A DNA stretch of 64,000 nt from Gluconacetobacter diazotrophicus PA1 5 (GTDB lineage: Bacteria > Pseudomonadota > Alphaproteobacteria > Acetobacterales > Acetobacteraceae), in assembly GCF_000067045.1 (NCBI RefSeq), contig NC_010125.1, positions 1,092,001 to 1,156,000 on the forward strand. Direction: 5' to 3'. Position 1 is the first letter of the stretch. Each line of letters starts with the position of its first letter. Shown here one piece after another: positions 25,225 through 33,921 of this stretch. A model generated the notes under the pieces. It had not been told where the DNA came from, ran no database searches, and saw nothing but the letters and a program-made list of their open reading frames with translations. The translations under genes and the position numbers were made by a program.

Positions 25225-25400
25225 TTCTTTGGTAGCGCCACGCTACCGCGTTTCAGGTGGGTCGCGCGTCGTCGGGGCAGAGCCTCGTGCAAGAGGCATT
25301 ATGGTGCGGGTCGCTCGCGCGATCCGACCGCATGTAAGGTGATGCAGCCGCTGCTGCGATACGGAAGGGCCCCGAGCCCATAAAAGCACCTGACTTAAGA
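25225..25400 (+). ncRNA. Candidate bridge RNA of the IS110-family element
   Basis: The 300-base non-coding right end starts its structured part with a 7-bp hairpin (GGTAGCG-CCA-CGCTACC, 25,231-25,247). In order there follow: GTTTCAG at 25,250-25,256, matching the left target GTTCCAG with one G-U wobble; GCCTCGT at 25,282-25,288, complementary to right target ACGAGGC; CATGTAAG at 25,331-25,338, identical to the element's right terminus at 25,453-25,460; and AAGCACCTG at 25,384-25,392, pairing 7 of 9 with the left end around the core. The order is that reported for bridge RNAs. Exact RNA ends are unknown. Confidence 0.6.
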
Positions 25401-25460
25401 CCATAGGGACAGGAGACACGCCATCGCGAAAATACGTTGACACCTGAACCCTCATGTAAG

Positions 25461-25967
25461 GACGAGGCCCGGATCGGCCAGAAGAACGGCATCGTCCGAC
25501 AATGGGCCCGGCGTGGCACGCGGCCACGCCAGCCGGCTGATCAGCGCTACGAGAATGCCTGGCTGTTCGGCGCGATCTGTCCGGCGCGTGGCAAAGCCGC
25601 CGGCCTGGCGCTCCCGTTCATCGGCACCGCCAGCATGCAACTGCACATCGAGGAAATCTCGCGCTGCGTCGTCCGCGGTGCCCACGCCGTCGTGCTGCTC
25701 GATCGCGCAGGATGGCATACCACCGACAAGCTGAAGCTGCCCCGCAATATCAGCCTGATCTTCCTGCCGTCCCGCGCGCCCGAACTGAACCCGGTCGAAA
25801 ATGTCTGGCAGTTCCTGCGCGCCAACTGGCTGTCCAACACCGTCTTCGACGGCATCGATCATATCATCGACGCCGCCTGTTCCGCCTGGAACAAGCTTGC
25901 CGCCCTGCCTGACACCATCCGATCCATCGGGCTCAGAAAGTGGGCTCACACAGGTCTGTGTCTATAA
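25461..25967 (+). pseudogene. IS630-family transposase, 3' part
   Basis: Continues the interrupted gene: DEARIGQKNGIVRQWARRGT, the second catalytic Asp in AHAVVLLDRAGWHTTDKL, and the final Glu in SRAPELNPVENVWQFLRANW, ending SIGLRKWAHTGLCL. Catalytic residues of the DDE/DDD triad in this half are present. Without the 5' part it has no start codon of its own that would make a useful protein. Confidence 0.88.
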
Positions 25968-26019
25968 CCGTTGGTATTATGCGCGAGCGTCATACAAAGT
26001 CTCTTAACGAATCAAAGTC

Positions 26020-26049
26020 TTTTTGCTTCTTTTTCTTCAGAAAAAGAAG
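26020..26049. repeat. Intergenic hairpin element (A/T-rich), first copy
   Basis: A perfect 10-bp stem CTTCTTTTTC-TTCA-GAAAAAGAAG at 26,026-26,049, preceded by TTTTTGCTTCT. It lies just past the 3' end of the RND gene on the minus strand and marks the boundary between the IS-rich region and the backbone. An 11-base identical stretch occurs in the related hairpin at 43,467-43,499. It could act as a weak terminator. Confidence 0.6.
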
Positions 26050-26076
26050 TCCTTCGCCACAGACGCACCGAACGCC

Positions 26077-29000
26077 CTACGCCGTCGGCCGATCCAGCGA
26101 CGTAGCGCGGCCAATATGCGACCGCCAGCGGGACGAGGCGGTCCGGACCACCCACGAGCGGATGCGTTCCAGCAGCAGGTAAACGACCGGCGTGGTGTAG
26201 AGCGTCAGCAACTGGCTCATGGCCAGGCCGCCGACCACGGCGATGCCCAGCGGGCGGCGCAGTTCGATCCCGTAGCCGCCGCTGAGGATCAGCGGCACCG
26301 CCCCGAAGGCGGCGGCGAGCGTCGTCATCAGGATCGGGCGGAAGCGTTTGGCGCAGGCTTCGCGGATCGCCTCCTCGGGCGACATGGCGCCGTCGCGTTC
26401 GGCGTGCAGCGCGAAGTCCACCATCAGGATCGCGTTCTTCTTCACGATGCCGACCAGCAGGATCACGCCGATCATCGCGATCAGCGAGAATTCCTGCCCG
26501 GTCAGCCACAGCGCCAGCACCGCCCCCACCGCCGCCGACGGCAGGGTCGAGAGGATGGTCAGCGGATGCACGTAGCTTTCGTACAGAATGCCCAGCGTGA
26601 CGTACATCGTCGCCAGGGCGGCGATGAAGACCAGCAGTTCGTTGATCATCGCCGTCTGGAACTGCGCGGCCTCGCCGGTGAAGCCGCCCTGGACCGATTC
26701 GGGCACATGCAGGCGCACCATCGTGGCGCGGATTTCCGCCGCGGCTTCGTCCAGCGACCGGTTCTTGGCCAGGTTGAAGGACACCGCGCCCGAGACGAAC
26801 CCGTCGCGATGGCTGACCGAGATCGACGTCGGGCGCTGTTCGATCCGCGATACCACCGGCAGCGGCACCATCGTCTCGATACTGGACGACACGGCCGAGC
26901 CGCTGGACGCGCCGGCGCCCCCGGCCAGCCGGTTGGCCACGGCATTACGGAAGGATTGCTGGCTGAGCGACGAGGCCTGCGAAGTCGCGGCCGGGTCGGA
27001 CAGCGCCACGCGCACGGTATTGGACACGGTCCCCCCGCCCGCCGACCCGCCGGAGGTCGAAACCCGGAAGGCCTGCATCACGTCGGGCGACTGGCGATAG
27101 GGCGGCGCGACCTCCATCACCACGTGATAGGTCGCGATCGGCGTCGAGATGTTCGAGGCGCTGCGCTGGCCGTAGGCGTCGAACAGCGCATTGCTGATCA
27201 GTTGCGGCGTGACCAGATAGCGCGCGGCGGTATCGCGGGCGATGTCGACATACGATGCCGCCGCGCGGTTGGTCAGGTTGGTGGTGATGTCGGTCATCAC
27301 CTTGCTGCCCTGCAGGGCCTGCACCAGCCGGGGCGTCCAGGTATAGATGTCCTCGGCATTGTCGCTGCGCAGGACGTAGCGATAGGCACCCTGCTGCTGG
27401 CGGCCGCCGCCGCCGTTCACGTCTGCCGCGCCGAAAACATGCGACAGGCGCACGCCGGTCAGCCCTTCCAGGCGCTTGTGGATACGGGCGATCATCTCGT
27501 CCGGGCCGTCGCTGCGATCGTGCTTGTCGGTCATCTGGGCGAAGGCCTGTCCCTCGACCCGCGTGTCGCCGGAAAACGCCGCGACGGATTCGGTGTCGGG
27601 ATCGGCCATCATGGCGGCGCTGACGGCGCGGATCTTGCCGTCCATCTTCTGGAACGATCCGGTTTCGTCCCCCCGGAAATAGCCGACGATCAGCGCCACG
27701 TCCTGCTTGGGGATGATGTTCTTGGGCATCAGCACGATGATGCCCGCCGTCGCCACCAGGCTGAGCGGCAGGGTGGACAGCACCCACCAGCGATGGCGCA
27801 GCGCCCAGTCCAGCGAACGGACATAGGTGTGCAGGATGGCCTCGAACGTCGCCTCGATCCCGTCCGACAGGCGGCGCAGGGCCCGGCGGGTGCGCGATGC
27901 CCCGGCCGGCAGGGGCGCGCCATGGGCCACGTCCAGCAGCAGGCTGCACATCATCGGCGTCAGGCTGATCGACAGGAACAGCGAAATCCCGACCGTCACC
28001 GCCAGCGTCATGGCGAATTCGTAGAAGATCTTGCCCGGCGTGCCCGGCATCAGCAGCAGCGGCAGGAACACCGCGACCAGCGCGATGGTGATCGACAGCA
28101 CGGTAAACGCGATTTCGCCCGCGCCCAGCATCGAGGCCGCGCGCCGGTCCATCCCGGCTTCCATGTGGCGGGCAATGTTTTCCACCACCACGATCGCGTC
28201 ATCGACCACGAAGCCGGTGGCGATGGTCAGCGCCATCAGCGACAGCGTGTCCAGAGAGAAGCCCAGCAGGTACATCGCCGCCAGCGTGCCGGCCAGCGAG
28301 ATCGGCACCGTCACCGCCGGGATCAGGGTCGAGCGCGGGGCGCGCAGGAACACCAGCACCACCCCCACCACCAGCAGCACCGAGATCAGCAGGGTCAGCT
28401 GCGTGTCGGCCAGCGAGGCGCGGATGGTGATCGACCGGTCCATGGCGGGCGTCAGCGTCATCCCGCGCGGCAGGGCGCCGATGATGGCCGGGGTGCGGGC
28501 CTTGATTTCGTCCATCACGCGGATGACGTTGGCGCCGGGCTGCGGCCGGACGATGGCCATGACGGCGCGATGCCCGTTGAAATAGCCGGTCTGGCGTTCG
28601 TCCTCGACCCCGTCCACCACGCTTGCGACATCCGTCAGCCGCACCGGGCGGCTGCCGCGATAGCCCACCACCAGGTCGCGATAATCCGCCGCGTGCCGCG
28701 CCTGGTCGTTGGTCGAGATACTGTAGCGCTGCGGCCCGACATCGACGAAGCCCTTGGGCGTGTTGGCGTTGGCCGAGGCAAGGGCCGAACGGATGTCCTC
28801 GAACCCGATGCCGTATTTGAACAGCGGATACGGGTTCATCTCGACCCGCACGGCGGGGGCCGAACTGCCGGTGATCTCGATCCAGCCCACGCCCTTGATC
28901 TGCGACAGCATGGGCTGCAGGTGTGTCTTCATGACGTCGTACAGGTCGGCCATCGGCCGCGTGTCCGACGTCAGCGCCATGATCATGATCGGATTGTCGG

Positions 29001-29403
29001 CCGGATTCGCCTTCCAGTATTGCGGCACCATCTGCAACGTCGCCGGCATGTCCTGCGTCGCGGCCCGCAGCGCCGCCTGCACGTCGTTGGCGGCGCCGTC
29101 GATATTCCGGCTGTCGTCGAAGGTCAGCAGGATGAAGGCAGTGCTGTCGGTGGAATCGGATTCGATGGCGCTGATGCCGGAAATCTGCCCCAGCCGGCGT
29201 TCCAGCGGCGTGGTCACCGACGTTGCCATCTGCTGGGGCGAGGACCCGGGCTGGGTCGCGACCACGTAGATGATCGGCACCGAAATGTTCGGCAGGTCGC
29301 CCACCGGCAGCGCGCGATAGGCGAACAGCCCCGCGATCACCAGCGCCAGCGAGATCAGGGTCGTGGCAACCGGCCGCAGGATGAAGGGACGACAGGGATT
29401 CAT
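26077..29403 (-). CDS. RND-family multidrug efflux pump (MdtB/MdtC/MuxC type)
   Basis: A 1,108-residue inner-membrane RND exporter from ATG 29,403 (NPCRPFILRPVATTLISLAL). It has 12 predicted helices and two large periplasmic loops. The TM4 relay region TIATGFVVDDAIVVVENIAR carries the paired aspartates needed for proton coupling; TM10 has GVILLVGIVKKNAILMVDFA. It is slightly longer than the usual 1,040 residues because of glycine/serine-rich insertions in the second loop (about 24-28 residues around GGAGASSGSAVSSS). No membrane fusion protein or outer-membrane factor is adjacent, so it must pair with partners encoded elsewhere. Confidence 0.92.
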   Translation of the reverse strand: MNPCRPFILRPVATTLISLALVIAGLFAYRALPVGDLPNISVPIIYVVATQPGSSPQQMATSVTTPLERRLGQISGISAIESDSTDSTAFILLTFDDSRNIDGAANDVQAALRAATQDMPATLQMVPQYWKANPADNPIMIMALTSDTRPMADLYDVMKTHLQPMLSQIKGVGWIEITGSSAPAVRVEMNPYPLFKYGIGFEDIRSALASANANTPKGFVDVGPQRYSISTNDQARHAADYRDLVVGYRGSRPVRLTDVASVVDGVEDERQTGYFNGHRAVMAIVRPQPGANVIRVMDEIKARTPAIIGALPRGMTLTPAMDRSITIRASLADTQLTLLISVLLVVGVVLVFLRAPRSTLIPAVTVPISLAGTLAAMYLLGFSLDTLSLMALTIATGFVVDDAIVVVENIARHMEAGMDRRAASMLGAGEIAFTVLSITIALVAVFLPLLLMPGTPGKIFYEFAMTLAVTVGISLFLSISLTPMMCSLLLDVAHGAPLPAGASRTRRALRRLSDGIEATFEAILHTYVRSLDWALRHRWWVLSTLPLSLVATAGIIVLMPKNIIPKQDVALIVGYFRGDETGSFQKMDGKIRAVSAAMMADPDTESVAAFSGDTRVEGQAFAQMTDKHDRSDGPDEMIARIHKRLEGLTGVRLSHVFGAADVNGGGGRQQQGAYRYVLRSDNAEDIYTWTPRLVQALQGSKVMTDITTNLTNRAAASYVDIARDTAARYLVTPQLISNALFDAYGQRSASNISTPIATYHVVMEVAPPYRQSPDVMQAFRVSTSGGSAGGGTVSNTVRVALSDPAATSQASSLSQQSFRNAVANRLAGGAGASSGSAVSSSIETMVPLPVVSRIEQRPTSISVSHRDGFVSGAVSFNLAKNRSLDEAAAEIRATMVRLHVPESVQGGFTGEAAQFQTAMINELLVFIAALATMYVTLGILYESYVHPLTILSTLPSAAVGAVLALWLTGQEFSLIAMIGVILLVGIVKKNAILMVDFALHAERDGAMSPEEAIREACAKRFRPILMTTLAAAFGAVPLILSGGYGIELRRPLGIAVVGGLAMSQLLTLYTTPVVYLLLERIRSWVVRTASSRWRSHIGRATSLDRPTA

Positions 29404-29431
29404 GCGGCGCCCGGCGGATGACCGTCGTGCG

Positions 29432-30781
29432 TCACGCCCGCACCACCGGCCGGCGGCCCCGCGCCGCGCCATGGCCGTACCACAGGGCGGCGACGAAGAA
29501 GCCGACATAATAGCCGATATCGGCCCCGCCCAGCCAGCGGGCGACAGGACCGGTATAGAGCTGGCTGGTCGAGAAGAGCAGGATGGTCACCACCGTGGTC
29601 ATGATGAAGATGGTCGCCCCGCGCGTCCAGCCCGGGGGCACGGGATGGGCGGTCCGGTCGCCCAGATACCAGTCCGCCAGCACGATGCCAATCCACGGTG
29701 CGATCCAGTACATCGTCACCACCAGATAGTCGGTATAAAGCGCGGCGTAGCGCCCCGCCCCAGCCACCGCCAGGCCATAGCCCAGCAGGGCGGTGATGAT
29801 GGCCGCCAGAACGCGCGGGATGTGAATGCCCGCCGAAATCAGGCTGTAGCTGGCGGTATTGTCGTTGAAGGAATTGCCTGTGACCGAGGACAGCGCGATG
29901 GCCGCCAGCACCACCGGCCCCAACGGCCCCGCCGCGTGCTGCAGGCTGGCGATCACGGCGGTGGGTGACGGTTCGGCGATGCTGGCCGCCGTCAGCAGGC
30001 CCAGCGTCTGGAACGGCACCGCCGAGCCCAGCAGGCCGGCCAGCGCCAGCCCGACCACCCGTTTCGGGTCGCTGTCGGCGGGCAGATAGCGCGTATAGTC
30101 CGACGAATAGGACGCCCAGGACAGGTTGAAGCTGGCCAGGATCGCGATCGCCAGCAGCATGGTCGCAAGCGTGGGGGGATGGGCGGCGCGCGGCAGCGCG
30201 CCCCCCAGCGACACGCATTGCACGCCGATCACCAGGAAGGCCAGAAGCAGCACGGCGCCCAGATATTTCTGCAACGCCTGGACCATGTCATGGCCGTAGA
30301 TGCTGGCCGCCATCTGTACCAGGGCCAGCACGCCCAGCGCCAGCCAGAAGGGCGGGCTGGCCCCTGCCACGATCGACAGGAACGCCATCAGCGCCGTGGC
30401 GGCGGGCACGTTGTTCACCGCGTCCCAGCCCACGCAATAGATCCAGTTGAGGAAGGCCGGCGGCCGCACCCCCAGCCGCCCCAGCGCCCGGCGCGAGGCC
30501 TCCATCTGCGTCAGCCCCGTGGGCGGGCCGATCGCGGCGGCCAGCGCCACCGGCAGCGCGCCCACCACGTTGCCGACCAGGATCGCCAGCAGCCCGGCCC
30601 GGAAATCCAGCCCCAGCGCGACCAGCAGCACGCCCGTCACCCAGCCGCCGGGCCCCAGGTTGGGGGAAAAATGGCTCCAGAACACGCGATCGATCGGCAT
30701 CGTCTTGCGCGCGGCCGGCACCGGCCGGGACACGGCGGCGGCACCGAACTCCTCCATGACGGGCGGACGCAAAAACGACAT
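29432..30781 (-). CDS. NCS1-family permease (cytosine/purine/allantoin type)
   Basis: A 449-residue membrane transporter with about 12 helices. Family motifs are FWSHFSPNLGPGGWVTGVLL near the start, PPTGLTQMEASRRALGRLGV, and SWASYSSDYTRYLPADSDPK in the middle. NCS1 carriers import nucleobases, hydantoins or related ring compounds with protons or sodium. ATG 30,781 is chosen over the TTG two codons earlier. It ends 28 bases before the RND gene on the same strand, so co-transcription is possible. Substrate cannot be set from sequence. Confidence 0.88.
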   Translation of the reverse strand: MSFLRPPVMEEFGAAAVSRPVPAARKTMPIDRVFWSHFSPNLGPGGWVTGVLLVALGLDFRAGLLAILVGNVVGALPVALAAAIGPPTGLTQMEASRRALGRLGVRPPAFLNWIYCVGWDAVNNVPAATALMAFLSIVAGASPPFWLALGVLALVQMAASIYGHDMVQALQKYLGAVLLLAFLVIGVQCVSLGGALPRAAHPPTLATMLLAIAILASFNLSWASYSSDYTRYLPADSDPKRVVGLALAGLLGSAVPFQTLGLLTAASIAEPSPTAVIASLQHAAGPLGPVVLAAIALSSVTGNSFNDNTASYSLISAGIHIPRVLAAIITALLGYGLAVAGAGRYAALYTDYLVVTMYWIAPWIGIVLADWYLGDRTAHPVPPGWTRGATIFIMTTVVTILLFSTSQLYTGPVARWLGGADIGYYVGFFVAALWYGHGAARGRRPVVRA

Positions 30782-30840
30782 CGGCAACGGATGCGGCTCC
30801 TCGAGAGCGTATCACCGCGATCGTCGCGTAATCGGACCGG

Positions 30841-31680
30841 TTATGGCAAGTCGCCCGTGAAGGAAGCCATGCCCCCGGTTTCCGGCATCGACCCGGCCTG
30901 GCCCGCCGGCTGGCGGGCGTAATAGGCCTCGGCCCAGCGCAGGGGCAGCCGGTCCATCAGGCGCGACCCGGCCGCCAGCCACCAGGGAAAGGCGATGCGC
31001 CGCCGCCCCGCCGCCACCCCGCGCAGGATCGCCGCCGCCGCGTCGCCGGCTTCGACCAGCCCGGGCATGGGAAAGCGGTTGGCCGCCACCATCGGCGTGC
31101 GGACGAAGCCGCAGCAGACGCTGGACAGCAGGATGCCGTCGCGGGCCGTGTTGCCGCCGGTCGCGACCATGAACCGGTCCACCGCCGCCTTGGACGCGCA
31201 ATAGGACGGCGTGCCGGGAAACGAGACATACCCCGCGACCGAGGCAATGGCGCAGATGCGCCCCCGCACGCCCAGCGGGTCGCGCGCCTGCCGGCCCATC
31301 GTTGCCAGGGCCGGCAGCACGGTGTTCACCACGCCCCCCACATTGACATCCATGATGCGCCGGACCTGCCCGTCCGGTTCGCGCGGGGCGCCCCCGCCGG
31401 CGGGCCGCGCGGTGGAGGCGGTGATGCCCGCGCAGGCGAAGACCAGGTCCAGCGGCCCGGCATCGCCGATCCAGCGCGCCATGCCATCCTGGTCGCGGAC
31501 ATCCTGCCGCCGGGTCTGCGCCCGCGCCCCGCGGTCCGCGCAGGCCCGCGCGACCGCATCCAGCCGCCCGGCATCGCGCCCGCCCAGATGAAGCACCACG
31601 CCCGGAGCCGCCAGCGCCAGCGCGATGGCCCGACCGATACCCGACGAAGCACCGGTGATAAGAATCGTATCCTGTTTCAT
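30841..31680 (-). CDS. Short-chain dehydrogenase/reductase
   Basis: A 279-residue SDR with Rossmann motif TGASSGIGRAIALALAAPGV, an altered FACAGIT in place of NNAG, and the catalytic AIASVAGYVSFPGTPSYCAS-K triad. The C-terminal tail (AGSRLMDRLPLRWAEAYYAR) resembles SDRs that act on lipids or envelope precursors. It is divergent from gmk with 87 bases between starts. Substrate unknown. Confidence 0.85.
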   Translation of the reverse strand: MKQDTILITGASSGIGRAIALALAAPGVVLHLGGRDAGRLDAVARACADRGARAQTRRQDVRDQDGMARWIGDAGPLDLVFACAGITASTARPAGGGAPREPDGQVRRIMDVNVGGVVNTVLPALATMGRQARDPLGVRGRICAIASVAGYVSFPGTPSYCASKAAVDRFMVATGGNTARDGILLSSVCCGFVRTPMVAANRFPMPGLVEAGDAAAAILRGVAAGRRRIAFPWWLAAGSRLMDRLPLRWAEAYYARQPAGQAGSMPETGGMASFTGDLP

Positions 31681-31767
31681 ATTCGCCAGAATAGAGACCT
31701 CCTGATAAAAGACCGCAAATCCGCGCGGCCGGCGCGGACCGGTTCAGGACCCAAGGACACGCCGCCG

Positions 31768-32460
31768 ATGACGCACAGCCGCGAACGACAGCCGGGCGAA
31801 CGCCCCCCCGCCCATCACCAGGGTCCGGCGGGCGGCCCGGTCGTGGCGCGGCGCGGGGTGTGCCTGGTGATCTCGGCCCCGTCGGGGGCCGGAAAATCGA
31901 CCATTGCCAATGCGTTGCGCGCGGCCGAGCCCCGGCTGCTGCATTCGGTTTCCGTCACCACCCGCCAGCCCCGGCCCGGCGAGACCGACGGCGTCCACTA
32001 TCATTTCCGCAGCATGGAACAGTTCCAGCAGATGGCCGAGGCCGGCGAATTGCTGGAATGGGCGACGGTGTTCGGCCGGGGCTACGGCACGCCGCGCGGC
32101 CCGGTCGAATCGGCCCTGGCCGAGGGGCGGGACATGGTGTTCGACATCGACTGGCAGGGCCACCGGCAGATCCGCGCCGCCCTGCCCGACGACGTCATCA
32201 GCCTGTTCGTGCTGCCGCCGTCACTGGCGGAACTGGAGCGCCGGCTGTGCAATCGCGCGTCCGACCACCCCGAGGAGATCGAGCGGCGGATGAAGGCGGC
32301 GCGCGACGAAATCGCGCACTGGCAGGAATTTGATCACGTCATCATCAATGCCGACCTGGACCGGGCGATCGGCGAGGCCCGGTCGGTCCTGACGGCAGCG
32401 CGGCTGCAGACCCGGCGGCAGGCAGGGCTGGCGGCCTTCGTCGCCGGATTCGGCGCGTAG
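31768..32460 (+). CDS. gmk: Guanylate kinase
   Basis: A 230-residue enzyme phosphorylating GMP to GDP in the cytoplasm. P-loop CLVISAPSGAGKSTIANALR; GMP-binding SVTTRQPRPGETDGVHYHFR; LEWATVFGRGYGTPRGPVE; and DIDWQGHRQIRAALPDDVIS. ATG 31,768 is preceded by AAGGA at a nine-base spacing. The N-terminal 30 residues are an extension beyond the usual start. It is followed after 6 bases by hldE on the same strand, so the two probably form one transcript. Confidence 0.95.
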   Translation: MTHSRERQPGERPPAHHQGPAGGPVVARRGVCLVISAPSGAGKSTIANALRAAEPRLLHSVSVTTRQPRPGETDGVHYHFRSMEQFQQMAEAGELLEWATVFGRGYGTPRGPVESALAEGRDMVFDIDWQGHRQIRAALPDDVISLFVLPPSLAELERRLCNRASDHPEEIERRMKAARDEIAHWQEFDHVIINADLDRAIGEARSVLTAARLQTRRQAGLAAFVAGFGA

Positions 32461-32466
32461 CCGGCC

Positions 32467-33921
32467 ATGGATTTTTCATCGATCACGGTGCTGTGCATCG
32501 GGGACATCATGCTGGACCGTTTCGTCTATGGCGAAATGGAGCGCATTTCCCCCGAGGCCCCGGTGCCCGTCCTGCGGCTGGGCCGCACGCGCGAAATGCC
32601 CGGCGGCGTGGGCAACGTGGCCAACAACATCCTGTCGCTGGGCGGCCGGGCGATCCTGGTCGGCCTGGTGGGACGGGACACGCCGGGGCAGGCCCTGCGC
32701 GGCCTGCTGGGCCAGCGCCCGGGCCTGACCGACGCACTGGTCGAAACCGGCGCGCGGCCGACGATCTGCAAGACGCGCTTCATCGCCGCCAACCAGCAGG
32801 TCGTCCGCGCGGACGAGGAAAGCCGCCTGGCGCTGCAACCCGACGAGGCCACGTCCCTGATCGCCGCCATTGACGCCCATATCGGCGCGGCGGACATCGT
32901 CGTGCTGTCGGACTATGCCAAGGGAACCTGCGCCGACCCGGTGATCGCCCATGCCATCGCCACGGCGCGGGCGCGGGGGATCGCGGTGTTCGTCGATCCG
33001 AAATCGCGCGATTTCGCACGCTATCGCGGGGCGAGCTGCATCACGCCCAACGCCCGTGAACTGGCCCAGGCCACGGGCCTGCCCATCGATACCGACGCCG
33101 AGATCGAGCAGGCGGCCCGCGCGGCGATGGCCCGGGCCGACGCCGTCGCCATCCTGGCCACGCGGTCCGAGAAGGGCATGGCGCTGGTCGAGCGCGAGGG
33201 CGGGGTCCAGATCGTCCCGGCCCGCGCGCGCGAGGTCTTCGACGTGTCGGGCGCGGGCGACACCGTGATCGCCGCCCTGGCGCTGGCCGCGGGATCGGGC
33301 ATGACGCTGGCCCAGGCGATGCACGTGGCCAATGCCGCCGCCGGGGTCGTGGTCGGCAAGCTGGGCACCGCGACGGCCGACATCGCCGAGGTCCTGGCCG
33401 AACTGAACGCCCAGGACGCCGATGCCATGGGCGGCACGCCGTCCCTGCTGTCGCGCGCGCAGGCGGCCGAGCAGGTCGCGCGCTGGAAGGCGCAGGGCCT
33501 GCGGGTCGGCTTCACCAACGGCTGTTTCGACATCATCCATCCCGGCCATGTCGCGCTGCTGGCGGCGGCCCGGAGGGCATGCGACCGGCTGATCGTGGCG
33601 CTGAACGACGATGCCAGCGTGGCGCGGCTGAAGGGCCCCGAACGCCCGGTCAACCCGCTGGAAGACCGGGCCCGGGTCATGGCGGCGATCCGCCACGTCG
33701 ATGCCGTCGTCGCCTTCGGCGAGGACACGCCGCTGGAGTTGATCCGGCTGCTGTTGCCCGACGTGCTGGTCAAGGGCGCGGACTATCGCCCCGACCAGGT
33801 CGTGGGCGCGGACGTGGTGCGGCAGGCCGGCGGGCGCGTGGTGCTGGCCGACCTGGAAGACGGCAAATCGACCACCCGCACGATCGGCCGCATCCGTGCC
33901 GCCGGGGCGGCCGACCGATGA
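32467..33921 (+). CDS. hldE: Bifunctional heptose-7-phosphate kinase/heptose-1-phosphate adenylyltransferase
   Basis: A 484-residue two-domain enzyme making ADP-heptose for LPS core. Residues 1-320 are a PfkB-type kinase: CIGDIMLDRFVYGEMERISP, VFVDPKSRDFARYRGASCIT, and FDVSGAGDTVIAALALAAGS with the catalytic Asp. Residues 345-484 are the nucleotidyltransferase: GFTNGCFDIIHPGHVALLAA and EDTPLELIRLLLPDVLVKGA. Both active sites look complete. The stop overlaps the next ATG (ATGA), so the AGE-family protein is translationally coupled. Confidence 0.95.
   Translation: MDFSSITVLCIGDIMLDRFVYGEMERISPEAPVPVLRLGRTREMPGGVGNVANNILSLGGRAILVGLVGRDTPGQALRGLLGQRPGLTDALVETGARPTICKTRFIAANQQVVRADEESRLALQPDEATSLIAAIDAHIGAADIVVLSDYAKGTCADPVIAHAIATARARGIAVFVDPKSRDFARYRGASCITPNARELAQATGLPIDTDAEIEQAARAAMARADAVAILATRSEKGMALVEREGGVQIVPARAREVFDVSGAGDTVIAALALAAGSGMTLAQAMHVANAAAGVVVGKLGTATADIAEVLAELNAQDADAMGGTPSLLSRAQAAEQVARWKAQGLRVGFTNGCFDIIHPGHVALLAAARRACDRLIVALNDDASVARLKGPERPVNPLEDRARVMAAIRHVDAVVAFGEDTPLELIRLLLPDVLVKGADYRPDQVVGADVVRQAGGRVVLADLEDGKSTTRTIGRIRAAGAADR

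Larger units (their letters stand above)
23941..25460 (+). mobile_element. IS110-family (IS1111-like) element inserted in IS630
   Basis: Both junctions can be read because removing the element restores WFQ-DEARIGQKNG of the IS630 transposase. The dinucleotide AG occurs at both edges (23,941-23,942 and 25,459-25,460) and is the likely core. Subterminal inverted sequences (TATGAGGG near the left end, CCCTCATG near the right) replace terminal repeats, as in the IS1111 group. The left non-coding end is about 80 bases and the right about 300 bases. Confidence 0.85.
23294..25976 (+). mobile_element. IS630-family element interrupted by an IS110-family element
   Basis: Imperfect terminal inverted repeats begin TACCAA with TA at both outer edges (23,294 and 25,976), as expected for IS630 insertion into TA. 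Removing the 1,518-base IS110-type insertion leaves about 1,165 bp, normal for this family. The transposase gene is split between 23,940 and 25,461. Confidence 0.8.

Noticed and set aside
26023-29421. A 1,132-codon open frame antisense to the RND pump
   Set aside because: It mirrors the GC-rich RND gene, is dominated by His, Arg, Gln and Gly as expected of an antisense reading, and shows no domain.
31588-31767. A longer guanylate kinase starting at 31,588
   Set aside because: The extra 60 residues overlap the divergent SDR gene start and its promoter region and have no family counterpart.
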